A stretch of 64,000 nucleotides of DNA from Actinophytocola sp963826035 (GCA_963826035.1 CAWGVZ010000004.1:992001-1056000), one strand, 5' to 3'; shown: positions 33,819-42,424, numbered from the stretch's first letter. Made by a program: numbers and translations. The notes: generated by a model from the letters alone, not told the origin.

Positions 33819-34673
33819 TCAATGTGCGGCGGCCTGTTCTATCAGGCCGAGATCGGCGAACATCTCGTGGCACCAGGACATCGCGGCGTCCAGGTCCGTC
33901 CACTGTGGATCGTCCGGCTGCAGGAACGGGAACACGTAAGGGTCGGCGATGCCGTCCGGCAGATCCTCCGGACGGCACTCGAACGGCGGCCGGCAGTAGT
34001 TCGACTCCTCCATCTGCCTGGCGACGGCGGCCGGCTGCGCGTCCCACACGGAATGCCAGAGCCGACGGCACATCGACGGATGCGCCACCGCGAAGATCAA
34101 CCGGCCGACGTCGAACGGCTCGCCCGCCGCGATGACCTTTGCGACCCCGCTGTAGCGGTCCTCGAGGTTCTCCCCCGTCCAGCCGGCCCACCCGGACCAG
34201 ACTTCCACGCTGTGACCGGCCTCGATGATGGCCGTGGACAGCGTGGCGAGCGCGAGCCCGCGGTTGCGCACCTCCTCGTGCGAGGCGTGGTTGGAGTACG
34301 CGGCCGGCACGAGGAACGTCACCACCCGGCCGCGCCGCGACGTCTGGCGAGGCACCGCGTCGACCATGCACTCCGGCACCCCCGCGAGATAGGCGCCGAC
34401 GTCGACCTCGCTGCCCGTGACGTCCCACGTGGGCTCCAGCGTGATCGCCGAGTCGCCGAGCCCCGCCCGCTCCCGCAGCGCGGCGACCGTCACGTCGGAC
34501 TCCCGCAGCGCCAGCGGCCACCCGTCGACCGCCAGCACCAGCGCGTCCTCCCAGGAGGCGCCCGCCCACTCGTCGTCCGCGCGCCGTGCGCTGCCCGTGA
34601 TGGTCTCCGGCGCCCGCGCCGCGTCGATGAACTCCTGCCACGACAGCATCGGCGGGACGACGTAGTCGGTCAT
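33819..34673 (-). CDS. Uncharacterised protein coupled to an AAA+ ATPase (284 aa)
   Basis: The N-terminal third has DDEWAGASWEDALVLAVDGW, a pattern I associate with proteins found in actinophages. The middle (VTFLVPAAYSNHASHEE, then STAIIEAGHSVEVWSG) looks like a degenerate von Willebrand A-type fold without an obvious MIDAS motif. The ATG overlaps the upstream ATPase stop by 4 nt, so the two are translated together, like MoxR-VWA or CbbQ-CbbO pairs. The role is unknown. Confidence 0.68.
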   Translation of the reverse strand: MTDYVVPPMLSWQEFIDAARAPETITGSARRADDEWAGASWEDALVLAVDGWPLALRESDVTVAALRERAGLGDSAITLEPTWDVTGSEVDVGAYLAGVPECMVDAVPRQTSRRGRVVTFLVPAAYSNHASHEEVRNRGLALATLSTAIIEAGHSVEVWSGWAGWTGENLEDRYSGVAKVIAAGEPFDVGRLIFAVAHPSMCRRLWHSVWDAQPAAVARQMEESNYCRPPFECRPEDLPDGIADPYVFPFLQPDDPQWTDLDAAMSWCHEMFADLGLIEQAAAH

Positions 34674-35794
34674 GACAGGCCGAGCGCGCCGCGGTGCGCG
34701 GCCGACAGCCCACGGACCACCCGCCAGCGCAGCACCTGGTCGTAGGTCGCGCCCGCCGCGAGCAGCTTCGCGCCGTCCAGGCACGCGCGCGGGGAGAACA
34801 TCACGGGCAGCCGCTTGCTCTCGGCCACCTCCCGCAGCCGGCGCACCTCGGTCAGCAACTGGCGGACCTCACGCTTGCGCTTGGGCGCGAGCGCCATGGC
34901 CAGCCGCTCCTCCAGCCGCTCGTCGATACCCACGTCCACCACCACGAACCGGTCGAGCGTCGCCGCGTCGAGCGCCTGGCGGCCGACGAAGTTCCGGTCG
35001 CCGCCGGTGCCGTAGGTGTTGCCGGTGGCCACCAGCCGGAAGTTCTCGTGCGCGGTCACCATGCGGTCGGCGAACGCGCACACGCTGAGCGCCAGCGCCT
35101 GGTTCAGCTCGGCCAGCAGGCCGGGATGGCCGTTGTCGAGCTCGTCGAGCAGCATGACGCCGCCGTGTTCGAACGCCCGCCGAAACGGGGTGTCGTGGTA
35201 CTCGCCGTGCGCGTCGAAGTAGCCGAACACCTTGCTCATGGGGGTGGTCGGGCCGAGCGAGATGGCCTGCAGCTCCAGCCCGAGCGCCTCGGCACAGTGC
35301 TTCGCGAGCATCGACTTGCCGGTGCCCGCCGGGCCGACCAGCAGCACGTGGCAGCGGGCGCTCAGCGCGAGGAGCACCTCGGGCAGCACCTCGTGCGTCT
35401 CACCGGCGACCTCGACGCGTTCGCCGGAGGACAGGGTGACGTGCACGGGCGTCGGCATGAACTCCGCGCACGCCTTCTCGGCTGCCTCGACGGCGGCCGT
35501 GACGGCGGTGTCGACCGCACCGTCGACCGCGGCCGTGGCGGCCTTCACTGCCGCCTTGACGGCCGTGTCCCGCAGCTCGTCGACCGCCTCGTAGACGGTG
35601 GCCCGCGCGACGGGCGCCGCGAACTCCAGGATCACGTCGGGGTCGGGCTCGGCCGGTGGCCGGTTGGCGAACTCGGCCTGGACCGCCCGGCGGGCGGCCC
35701 GAGCCGTCAGCTCCCGCAGGTTCTGCTGCCGGACCACGTCCCTGGCCGCCTCGACCGCCAGGGCCCGCAGCTGGGCGACCGTGCTCTCCCGCAC
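34670..35794 (-). CDS. AAA+ ATPase, MoxR/CbbQ-like, with a helical N-terminal domain
   Basis: Residues 1 to about 115 are Ala/Glu/Arg-rich helix (AAVKAATAAVDGAVDTAVTA), probably coiled coil. The ATPase follows: Walker A GPAGTGKSMLAK, Walker B VMLLDELDNG, sensor 1 LVATGNTYGTG, Arg finger in the ATLDRF region. 374 aa. GTG 35794 has GGAGG upstream. Such ATPases remodel partner complexes; the coupled 284-aa protein is the obvious partner. The pair interrupts the lipB-lipA order. Confidence 0.85.
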   Translation of the reverse strand: MRESTVAQLRALAVEAARDVVRQQNLRELTARAARRAVQAEFANRPPAEPDPDVILEFAAPVARATVYEAVDELRDTAVKAAVKAATAAVDGAVDTAVTAAVEAAEKACAEFMPTPVHVTLSSGERVEVAGETHEVLPEVLLALSARCHVLLVGPAGTGKSMLAKHCAEALGLELQAISLGPTTPMSKVFGYFDAHGEYHDTPFRRAFEHGGVMLLDELDNGHPGLLAELNQALALSVCAFADRMVTAHENFRLVATGNTYGTGGDRNFVGRQALDAATLDRFVVVDVGIDERLEERLAMALAPKRKREVRQLLTEVRRLREVAESKRLPVMFSPRACLDGAKLLAAGATYDQVLRWRVVRGLSAAHRGALGLS

Positions 35795-35899
35795 ACATCC
35801 TCCGTATGGCTCGACTTACGGCACCGAGCATAGGAAGCCGTGGCCGGGACCGGTCCGGATGTGGGTCCCGATGGCCGCAACCGGCCATTCGGCCCGTCA

Positions 35900-35956
35900 A
35901 TGCCTGGAACGACGCCTTGCTGACGTTGAACGTCAGCAAGGCGTCGTTCCAGGCAT
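35900..35956. repeat. Perfect 57-bp palindrome, copy 2 of the dispersed family
   Basis: 26-bp perfect arms starting ATGCCTGGAACGACGCC and ending TGACG, with a 5-nt TTGAA loop. It lies 8 bp after the M14 peptidase stop, so it can terminate that gene, and upstream of nothing on the other strand. Confidence 0.9.
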
Positions 35957-35963
35957 GCGCCGC

Positions 35964-38504
35964 CTACCGGGTAGCCGCCCAGAACACGGCGTTCGCCACC
36001 TGACCGAACATCCCCTTCGGATGGTTGCGGAACATCGGCTCGGAGCCGAACAACAGCACCCGAGCACCGGTCTCGTCGGCACCGGAGACCGCCAGCGCCT
36101 GACCACTCGCCTGGTCCGGACCGCCGGCACCCTCCTCGTCGGGCAACCAGTGCCCGGCGATCATCGGGTTGCCCGGGCCGTAGCGCTGCTCCACCGTGAC
36201 GCCCGCGCCCAGCTCGGTGAACCACTGCGGCGAGTACACGAAGGTGTTCGGCAGCGAGCCCGCCAGCACCTGGGCGCCGGCGTTGTCGACCGTGACGATG
36301 CCGTTCGCGTCGCCCCGGCCGGGTACGGCCGTGACGTCGAGCAGGCCGGCGTCGGCGTTGAACCGGGTGCCCGTGGCGCCGCGGGTGACCACCCCGCCGC
36401 GGGCGAACAGCTCGCCGACCTCGGCCCGCGCGGCCGCGTTCAGCTGGTCGTAGCGCAGCCCGGCGGACACGAACAACACGTCCACCCTGGACAGGTCGTA
36501 CCCGCCGTTCAGCGTGGCCGTCGAGACGGGACGCACGTCGAAGCCCATCTCCCGCAGCGTGAACAGCTCGTCGGCCGACACGGCCGCCGCGATGGTCAGG
36601 CGGTTCAGCACGCTGCCCGGCTCACCCGCCGGAGCGAGGCCGAACCGGACGCCGTAGCGGTCGGCCACCTGGATGGCCGCCGGCCGCGCCGACGCCGGCA
36701 CGATCACCGTGCCGTCGGCCCGGCGACGCAGCTCGATGCCGCGGCCGAGCAGGTCGTTCACCGCGCTCGCGTCCTTGCCGTCGCGAACGGTGATCGCCAG
36801 GTCGCGACCAGGTGCGGCGTCGATGCCACCGGTCGGCGACGCGGCCACCACCGGCCGGCCGGGGACGTTCACGTTCCCGGCCTTCACGATGTCGACCGAG
36901 GCACCCCACAGGAGGCGGTGGCTCCAGCCGGAGATGTCGTACATCTGCGGCGCGTCCTGCGACAGGTCCTTGCCGGTCTCCAGCAACGCGTTCGCCAGGC
37001 CGCGCTTGGCCTGGTGCAGGTCGACCACGTACGAGCCGGCCGGATAGGTGCGCCCGCCCAGCTGGAAGCCGCGGGTGGCCTGCTCGACCTCGATGTCGTG
37101 GGCCACCAGGAAGTCCACCAGCCGGGCCGCCGCCACGCCGGACCGCTGCGTCGAGCCGGCCGGGATGACGTAGGCGCGCGGGAACTCCGTGGTGAACCGG
37201 TCCTCCGGCCCGAAGCCCGGCACGAACCCGTCCGGGATGAACCGCTGCTTCTCACCGGCCTCGCCGCGCCGGAAGATCTCGATCTGGTTGTCCACCAGCG
37301 CGACGCGGTTGTCGAGCACGTAGTCCAGCGTGGTCTTCATGGTCGACTCGGACACGTCGGTGTTGATGGCCGAGCGGCGGCGCAGCTCCTCGACCGGCAG
37401 CTGGTCGTAGGCCGCGTTGTTCACCTGCAGCGGGATCTCGATCGTGTAGGACACGGCGCCGTGGTACATCGCGTACTGGGCGGTGAAGATCGGCGGCCAG
37501 CCGTCCCACTCACCCGGCGGCCAGTCGCGGAACGGGATGATCGTCTCCTGCGCCTCCGGGTGGCCGAGGCCCTGCACGCCCGCCTCCATGGCGAGGCCGG
37601 CCGCGTAGCCGTGCTTGATGTACAGGTCGAAGTCGTAGTTCTGGCCGTGCGGCGGGCCGGTCGGCTCGATGAGCGTGCCCTCCACGTAGCCGTGCTCGTC
37701 GAGCGTGACCACCGGCTGGGTGTCGATGATCATGTCCCGCATGGCCGCGTTCTCCGGCTGGGAGTTCGTGACGAAGTCGCGGTTCATGTCGAAGCCGTTG
37801 GCGTTGGCACGGGTGCCGGCCACGCGGCCGTCGGGGTTGGCCGTGACGTTGAAGTAGATGCGAGTGTCCTCGAGGAGCCGCTTCGTGTCCCGGTCGTTCG
37901 TGGTGGCCAGGTACTCGATCAGCCGCAGCGCGGCGTCGGTGCCCTCCCACTCGTTGCCGTGGATGTTGTTGTTGATCCACACGGGCGCCTTGTAGTCGCG
38001 CTCCAGCCGCTGGTCGCGGCCCGCCCGCGCCGGGTCCTCCTCGATCAGCTCGCGCCAGGCCTCCTGCTGGCGGGCCTCGCGGGAACTCTCGGGCGCGGTC
38101 AGCGTGACCTGGTACAGGTCCCGCCCGAGCCCCGTCTGGCCGACGACCTCGACGGACACGCGGTTACTGCGGTCCTGCAGCTCGTTCAGCGTTGGGGCGA
38201 TCGCGTGGTACGGCGTGAGGCCCAACTTGATCGACTTGTCGGTCGGGTCCTCCGGGTAGACCCGCAGGTCGGTCTGGCGGGGGTAGCCGGTCCGGCTGCC
38301 CTGCTTGTTCTCGCCGGTGGGCCCCGCCCCGCGGGTGTTGGCCGCCGGATCGGCCGCGGCGACCTCGTTTCGTTCCGGCCCGTTGCCGAAGTCCCGTGGC
38401 GTCGAGGGGATCTCCGGGGCGGCGGCGGCGGGTGTGGCAGTGAGACCCGTCACCACCAGTGCGGCCGCGATGAGTAAGGCACGTCTCTTTTGCTTGTCGA
38501 GCAC
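35964..38504 (-). CDS. Secreted M14-family zinc carboxypeptidase (846 aa)
   Basis: Signal peptide RRALLIAAALVVTGLTATPAAAA. Zinc ligands HxxE in NNNIHGNEWEG (His182, Glu185), with TANPDGR and the D-M-N-R-D-F substrate motif following as in M14 enzymes; LDEHGYVEGTLIEP is also typical. The C-terminal about 350 residues form further secreted domains, one with a glutamine-amidotransferase-like strand pattern (VDVLFVSAGLRYDQLN). It probably hydrolyses extracellular peptides for nutrition. GTG 38504 follows GGAGG. It is divergent from lipA and has the 57-bp palindrome as terminator. Confidence 0.86.
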   Translation of the reverse strand: MLDKQKRRALLIAAALVVTGLTATPAAAAPEIPSTPRDFGNGPERNEVAAADPAANTRGAGPTGENKQGSRTGYPRQTDLRVYPEDPTDKSIKLGLTPYHAIAPTLNELQDRSNRVSVEVVGQTGLGRDLYQVTLTAPESSREARQQEAWRELIEEDPARAGRDQRLERDYKAPVWINNNIHGNEWEGTDAALRLIEYLATTNDRDTKRLLEDTRIYFNVTANPDGRVAGTRANANGFDMNRDFVTNSQPENAAMRDMIIDTQPVVTLDEHGYVEGTLIEPTGPPHGQNYDFDLYIKHGYAAGLAMEAGVQGLGHPEAQETIIPFRDWPPGEWDGWPPIFTAQYAMYHGAVSYTIEIPLQVNNAAYDQLPVEELRRRSAINTDVSESTMKTTLDYVLDNRVALVDNQIEIFRRGEAGEKQRFIPDGFVPGFGPEDRFTTEFPRAYVIPAGSTQRSGVAAARLVDFLVAHDIEVEQATRGFQLGGRTYPAGSYVVDLHQAKRGLANALLETGKDLSQDAPQMYDISGWSHRLLWGASVDIVKAGNVNVPGRPVVAASPTGGIDAAPGRDLAITVRDGKDASAVNDLLGRGIELRRRADGTVIVPASARPAAIQVADRYGVRFGLAPAGEPGSVLNRLTIAAAVSADELFTLREMGFDVRPVSTATLNGGYDLSRVDVLFVSAGLRYDQLNAAARAEVGELFARGGVVTRGATGTRFNADAGLLDVTAVPGRGDANGIVTVDNAGAQVLAGSLPNTFVYSPQWFTELGAGVTVEQRYGPGNPMIAGHWLPDEEGAGGPDQASGQALAVSGADETGARVLLFGSEPMFRNHPKGMFGQVANAVFWAATR

Positions 38505-38572
38505 GGAACGACCTCCAGTCGTAGCAGAGCAGGGAGTACTTAGCTGGCGCGGATCAGTCCCGTCAAGGGGCG

Positions 38573-38585
38573 TAGCCTGAATGGC
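38573..38585 (+). promoter_or_regulatory. Leaderless -10 box TAGCCT before lipA
   Basis: TAGCCT is followed by 7 nt, then GTG 38586. Confidence 0.55.
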
Positions 38586-39590
38586 GTGACGATCGCCCCG
38601 GAAGGCCGAAAACTGCTGCGTCTCGAGGTACGTAACAGTCAGACGCCGATCGAGAAGAAGCCGTCGTGGATCAAGACTCGAGCGAAGATGGGCCCGGAGT
38701 ACCGGGAGCTCAAGGGACTGGTCCGCCGCGAGGGTCTGCACACCGTGTGTGAGGAGGCCGGCTGTCCCAACATCTACGAATGCTGGGAGGACCGCGAGGC
38801 CACGTTCCTCATCGGTGGCGAGCAGTGCACCCGCCGCTGTGACTTCTGCCAGATCGACACGGGCAAGCCCGAGGCGCTCGACCGCGAGGAGCCGCGCAAG
38901 GTCGCCGAGTCCGTCCAGGCGATGGGCCTGCGCTACGCCACGGTCACCGGCGTGGCCCGCGACGATCTCGCCGACGGCGGCGCCTGGCTGTACGCGGAGA
39001 CCGTGCGCCAGATCCACACGCTGAACCCCGGCACGGGCGTCGAGTTGCTGATCCCCGACTTCAACGCCGAGCCCGACCAGCTGGCCGAGGTGTTCGGCTC
39101 GCGGCCCGAGGTGCTCGCGCACAACCTGGAGACCGTGCCGCGGATCTTCAAGCGGATCCGGCCGGCGTTCCGCTACGACCGGTCGCTCCAGGTGATCACC
39201 GAGGCCCGCGAGTTCGGCCTGGTCACCAAGTCGAACCTGATCCTCGGCATGGGCGAGACCCCTTCCGAGGTGACGGCCGCTTTGCAGGACCTGCACGACG
39301 CCGGCTGCGACATCATCACCATCACCCAGTACCTGCGGCCCTCGCTGCGCCACCACCCGGTCGACCGCTGGGTGAAGCCGGCCGAGTTCCTCGAGCACAA
39401 GGAGGCGGCCGAGGAGATCGGCTTCGCCGGGGTGATGGCCGGGCCGCTCGTGCGCTCGTCCTACCGGGCCGGGCGGCTCTACGCCCAGGCCATGGCGCAC
39501 CGCGGTGAGCAGGTCCCCGAGGCGCTGGCGCACCTCACCGAGGCGGGCCCGGCGTCGCAGGAGATCAGCGCCCTGCTCGCCCGGAGCTAA
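38586..39590 (+). CDS. lipA: Lipoyl synthase
   Basis: Radical SAM enzyme inserting two sulfurs into octanoyl groups. Both cluster motifs are present: the radical SAM CTRRCDFC (C-x3-C-x2-C), and the auxiliary-cluster CEEAGCPNIYEC. The C-terminal RSSYRAG supplies the conserved serine. 334 aa. The GTG start is leaderless. It matches Rv2218 and ends the conserved block; the DUF4191 gene that follows in M. tuberculosis is not here. Confidence 0.95.
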   Translation: MTIAPEGRKLLRLEVRNSQTPIEKKPSWIKTRAKMGPEYRELKGLVRREGLHTVCEEAGCPNIYECWEDREATFLIGGEQCTRRCDFCQIDTGKPEALDREEPRKVAESVQAMGLRYATVTGVARDDLADGGAWLYAETVRQIHTLNPGTGVELLIPDFNAEPDQLAEVFGSRPEVLAHNLETVPRIFKRIRPAFRYDRSLQVITEAREFGLVTKSNLILGMGETPSEVTAALQDLHDAGCDIITITQYLRPSLRHHPVDRWVKPAEFLEHKEAAEEIGFAGVMAGPLVRSSYRAGRLYAQAMAHRGEQVPEALAHLTEAGPASQEISALLARS

Positions 39591-39616
39591 CGCTCTCCCA
39601 CTAGGGGCCGGTACCC

Positions 39617-39636
39617 GATCAACTCATGGGTTGATC
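39617..39636. promoter_or_regulatory. 20-bp palindrome GATCAAC-N6-GTTGATC
   Basis: Seven-base perfect arms between lipA and the DedA gene, about 90 bp before the DedA start. It looks like a dimeric repressor site; the regulator is unknown. Confidence 0.5.
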
Positions 39637-39725
39637 CGGGATGGAACCCTGATGTGCCAGTCTCGGTCCAAGTGCCAGACTGACGCGGCGCCACAAGGGG
39701 GGCGCGTGACCGAGGGGAGCGGGCC

Positions 39726-40409
39726 GTGGCGTTGCTGACCGATGTACTTGAGTGGCTGCAGGCGTTGCCGCAGCCCGCACTGGTCGGTGCCACGGGCGGC
39801 CTGGTGTTCTTCGAGTGCACCATCGGGCTGGGGTTCATCGCCCCCGGCGAGGCCGGCCTGCTGATCGCCGCCACCACTGTGGACTCGGTGTCGCGGTTCC
39901 TCGTCCTGTGGGCGGTGGTCACGGTCGCGGCCGGCATCGGCGACTCCATCGGCTACGCCATCGGCCGCCGGTTCGGCCCACAGCTGCGCGAGACCAAGCT
40001 GATCCAGAAGTACGGCGTCGAGGGCTGGGACAAGGCCACGGGGATCCTGCGCAAACGGGGGGCGTGGGCGGTGTTCTTCGCCCGGTTCCTGCCGGTCGTG
40101 CGGACCCTGACCCCGGCGGCGGCCGGCACGTCCGGGCTGCCGTACCGCAAGTTCCTGCCGGCCGTGGTGGCCGGTGCCGCCTGCTGGTCGGCCATGCACA
40201 TCGCGCTCGGCGCGGCACTCGGTGAGGCGGCCAAGCGTATCGAGGGCATCATCACCAAGGGCGGCATGATCGTCGTCGGTGGCCTGCTCCTGGCGCTGGT
40301 GGTGACCATCCTGGTCCGCAAGCGCCGCAAGGCCCGCAAGCAGGCCGAGCTGGCCGCCACCACCCCGAAGGCCGACGACGCCGACCCGGAGCTGGAGCCG
40401 GCCAACTAG
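39726..40409 (+). CDS. DedA-family membrane protein
   Basis: VTT/DedA fold: FFECTIGLGFIAPGEAGLL with the conserved acidic residue near the first helix, GDSIGYAIGRRFG, and the amphipathic FFARFLPVVRTLTPAAAG motif. A basic tail (RKRRKARKQAE) follows the last helix. 227 aa. Bacterial members act as undecaprenyl-phosphate or phospholipid flippases in some species. GTG 39726 follows GAGGGGAG. Monocistronic. Confidence 0.88.
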   Translation: MALLTDVLEWLQALPQPALVGATGGLVFFECTIGLGFIAPGEAGLLIAATTVDSVSRFLVLWAVVTVAAGIGDSIGYAIGRRFGPQLRETKLIQKYGVEGWDKATGILRKRGAWAVFFARFLPVVRTLTPAAAGTSGLPYRKFLPAVVAGAACWSAMHIALGAALGEAAKRIEGIITKGGMIVVGGLLLALVVTILVRKRRKARKQAELAATTPKADDADPELEPAN

Positions 40410-40427
40410 TCCGCCTCCCCGGCCGGC

Positions 40428-40487
40428 GATGCCCTGAATGAGGCATTGAAGACGCTCAACGTCTCGAATGGGGCATTCGGGGCAATG
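40428..40487. repeat. Imperfect palindrome, copy 3 of the dispersed family
   Basis: About 24-bp imperfect arms (CCTGAATGAGGCATT against AATGGGGCATTCGGGG) around AAGACG-CTCAA-CGTCTC. The loop core is the reverse complement of the TTGAG core in copy 1. It lies between the convergent ends of the DedA gene and the NrdR-like pseudogene. Confidence 0.7.
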
Positions 40488-40505
40488 CGCTGCGGCTGGG
40501 GCAGG

Positions 40506-41141
40506 TCATGCCCTGGCGGTGCCGTGACCGGTGGCCGCGTACCCGATGCTGGCCGCCAACGCCATGTGTTGGAACGGGGCCACTTCCCGTTTCGCTTCTT
40601 GACCTGCCAGGAGTCGACGGCGGCGCCTCCGAACGCGGCCTGCCGTAGGTCTCGCGCAGCCAGTCGAGCATGCTCTCGATCCCACGGAAACTGTTGCGGC
40701 GCGGGGCCTTGCGGCCGTGGAGCACGATCGCGTATCGAACGCACACGACGTCCAGGCCGGTGGAGCCATGACTCAGCTCGCGCACCACCAGGCTGCCGAT
40801 CTCGATGCTGGACACCGGTTTGCCGGGTTCGAGGGACCGCGGCTGGCTCTCGACGCGATCCACGATGGCGTTGACGTCGGCCGGCGTGATCTTGTCGCGG
40901 CCCTGCTGTTGTTGTGGACCCACGCGGCCTTGTTGATGCCCTGCACGATCTTGCCGCGCGCGAACGGTTCCTTCCCCCCGTCCCGCTTGCGGACGATCAT
41001 GTTCTCGGCCGCGACCCGCTCGGTGGTGGCGAAACTCTTGCCGCAGGCAGCGCAGCTGCGGCGGCGCCGGACCGCACCGATGCCACGGTTCCGGGTGTCG
41101 TCAACGGTGGTGTTGGCGTCGCCACAGAACGGGCAGATCAC
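40506..41141 (-). pseudogene. Decayed NrdR-like regulator
   Basis: NrdR represses ribonucleotide reductase genes through a zinc ribbon and an ATP-cone. Here the zinc ribbon is intact (MICPFCGDAN, RRRSCAACGKSF) and the ATP-cone starts (KIVQGINKAAW), but the frame is then lost. The rest (DKITPADVNAIVDRVE, SSIEIGSLVVREL, VVCVRYAIVL) continues one frame away near 40910-40925. A further shift near the C-terminus is possible. It is a divergent paralogue, not next to lexA or nrd genes as the main nrdR usually is. Decay or sequencing errors are both possible. Confidence 0.7.
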
Positions 41142-41288
41142 CCGCTCAGCATATATCTACGGGTAGTCGTGCCGCCACCTTCGGTGACGCGAACAACGAC
41201 AGGTAGTCGCGTAGTGCTTTCCGCGGACGCCGGGCTGAGTTCTCTACCGGTCGGGTGCCCCGCCCGCGCCGGCTTGCCGGCTGGCCAT

Positions 41289-41459
41289 ATGAACCTCCTG
41301 CCGCTGGGCGCGGTCGCCGCCCTGGTGGTCTTCCTGCTGGGCGTCCTGTGCGGCGCTTCCTGGGCCGACCGCCTGCACGAAGCCCGAAGCCGGCGCCAGG
41401 CCGCCGTGCAACGTCAGCTGAACGAGCGGCTGCGGGAACTGCACGACCGGCAAAACTAG
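41289..41459 (+). CDS. Small single-helix membrane protein (56 aa)
   Basis: One N-terminal helix (GAVAALVVFLLGVLCGASW) followed by an amphipathic, Arg/Gln-rich stretch likely to be a short coiled coil (RQAAVQRQLNERLRELHD). ATG 41289 has no convincing ribosome site. The stop overlaps the KstR-like operator of the next gene. Supported by reading-frame composition and architecture only. Confidence 0.45.
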   Translation: MNLLPLGAVAALVVFLLGVLCGASWADRLHEARSRRQAAVQRQLNERLRELHDRQN

Positions 41460-41470
41460 AACACGTTCTT
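41457..41470 (+). promoter_or_regulatory. KstR-like operator
   Basis: TAGAACACGTTCTT fits the mycobacterial KstR consensus TnnAACnnGTTnnA except at the last base, and AGAAC-AC-GTTCT is a perfect dyad. It lies 35 bp before the SnoaL-like gene. Confidence 0.5.
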
Positions 41471-41504
41471 GTGTATGGCTCCGTGGCGGCGGAAGCTTGA
41501 GGAC

Positions 41505-41996
41505 ATGGACCTCGCCGCACTCGAAGCCATCAAGCGCCTCAAATACCGTTACCTCCGTTGCGTCGACACCAAGAACTGGGACGAGATGGCGGACGTCCTC
41601 GCCGTCGACGCCACGGCCGACTACGGCACCCCCACCTACGGCCATCCGCTGAGCTTCACCGGCCGGGAGGCCATCCTGGAGTTCCTGCGCGACAAGCTCG
41701 GACCCGACATCATCACCGTGCACGCCGCCGGCCAGCCGGAGATCGACATCGACGGGACCACGGCGACCGGCACCTGGGCCTTCCAGGACACGGTGATCGC
41801 CACGGAGCACCGCGTGGCGATCATCGGCGCCGCCTTCTACGAGGACCGCTACACACTCTGCGACGACGGCCGCTGGCGCCTCCAGCACACCGGCTACCAG
41901 CGCACCTACGAGGCGATGCTCTCGCTGGAGGACCTGCCGAGCTTCCGGCTCACGGCCAACCGGTGGGCGGCCGACGCGCCGGTGGCCGCCGGCTAG
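41505..41996 (+). CDS. SnoaL-like/NTF2-fold protein
   Basis: A cone-shaped alpha+beta fold of about 160 residues. LEAIKRLKYRYLRCVDTKNWDEMADVLAVDAT is the typical SnoaL_4 start; RYTLCDDGRWRLQHTGYQRTYE is the typical end. Members include steroid isomerases, dehydratases and scaffold-only proteins. ATG 41505 is used; the ribosome site is weak and ATG 41475 is possible. The KstR-like operator suggests sterol-linked control. Confidence 0.78.
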   Translation: MDLAALEAIKRLKYRYLRCVDTKNWDEMADVLAVDATADYGTPTYGHPLSFTGREAILEFLRDKLGPDIITVHAAGQPEIDIDGTTATGTWAFQDTVIATEHRVAIIGAAFYEDRYTLCDDGRWRLQHTGYQRTYEAMLSLEDLPSFRLTANRWAADAPVAAG

Positions 41997-42000
41997 AAGC

Positions 42001-42050
42001 ATGGAAGGCGTCGTTCCCCGCGGTCAACGCAGGGAAGGCGTCGTTCCCCG
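42001..42050. repeat. Dispersed palindrome family, copy 4
   Basis: Two direct copies of GGAAGGCGTCGTTCCCCGC around GGTCAACGC. It is the reverse complement of the arm sequence in copy 1. It lies between the convergent ends of the SnoaL-like and DUF6158 genes. Confidence 0.75.
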
Positions 42051-42056
42051 CACTGC

Positions 42057-42311
42057 CTACGGCTGGGCCGGCTGGCGCAGTCGCGACGGGTCGACCTCGC
42101 GGCTCGGGAAGCGCCGCAGGTACTCCGACTCCAGCTCGGCTACGCGCCGCGTGTGCTGGTCGAGAGCGTCGGCCGACCCATGGCGGAGGGTGTCGTGCCT
42201 GGTGTGGTGCAGGCTGGCCAGCTCACGCAGGAGGTCGTCATCCGGCAGGCCGGCGCCCGGGATGCCTTCACTCCGGTGCGGTCGGTCGACTCCAGGCCTG
42301 TGCAGCGTCAT
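42057..42311 (-). CDS. DUF6158-type small protein (84 aa)
   Basis: The core LLRELASLHHTRHDTLRHGS, then ADALDQHTRRVAELESEYLRRFP and REVDPSRLR, is a highly recurrent small helical protein of actinomycetes whose role is unknown. ATG 42311 is the start. It is downstream of and separate from the protease gene on the same strand (about 110 bp gap). Confidence 0.78.
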   Translation of the reverse strand: MTLHRPGVDRPHRSEGIPGAGLPDDDLLRELASLHHTRHDTLRHGSADALDQHTRRVAELESEYLRRFPSREVDPSRLRQPAQP

Positions 42312-42424
42312 CGCGGCTCCTTCGGTTGCCGTCCGGCCTTCGCAGTGTAAGGGGCCAGCGGAGCCGCGCAGGACGACCGAGCCGGTGCGCTGGCTGGATG
42401 CCAGCGCACCGGCTCGCGACCGGA

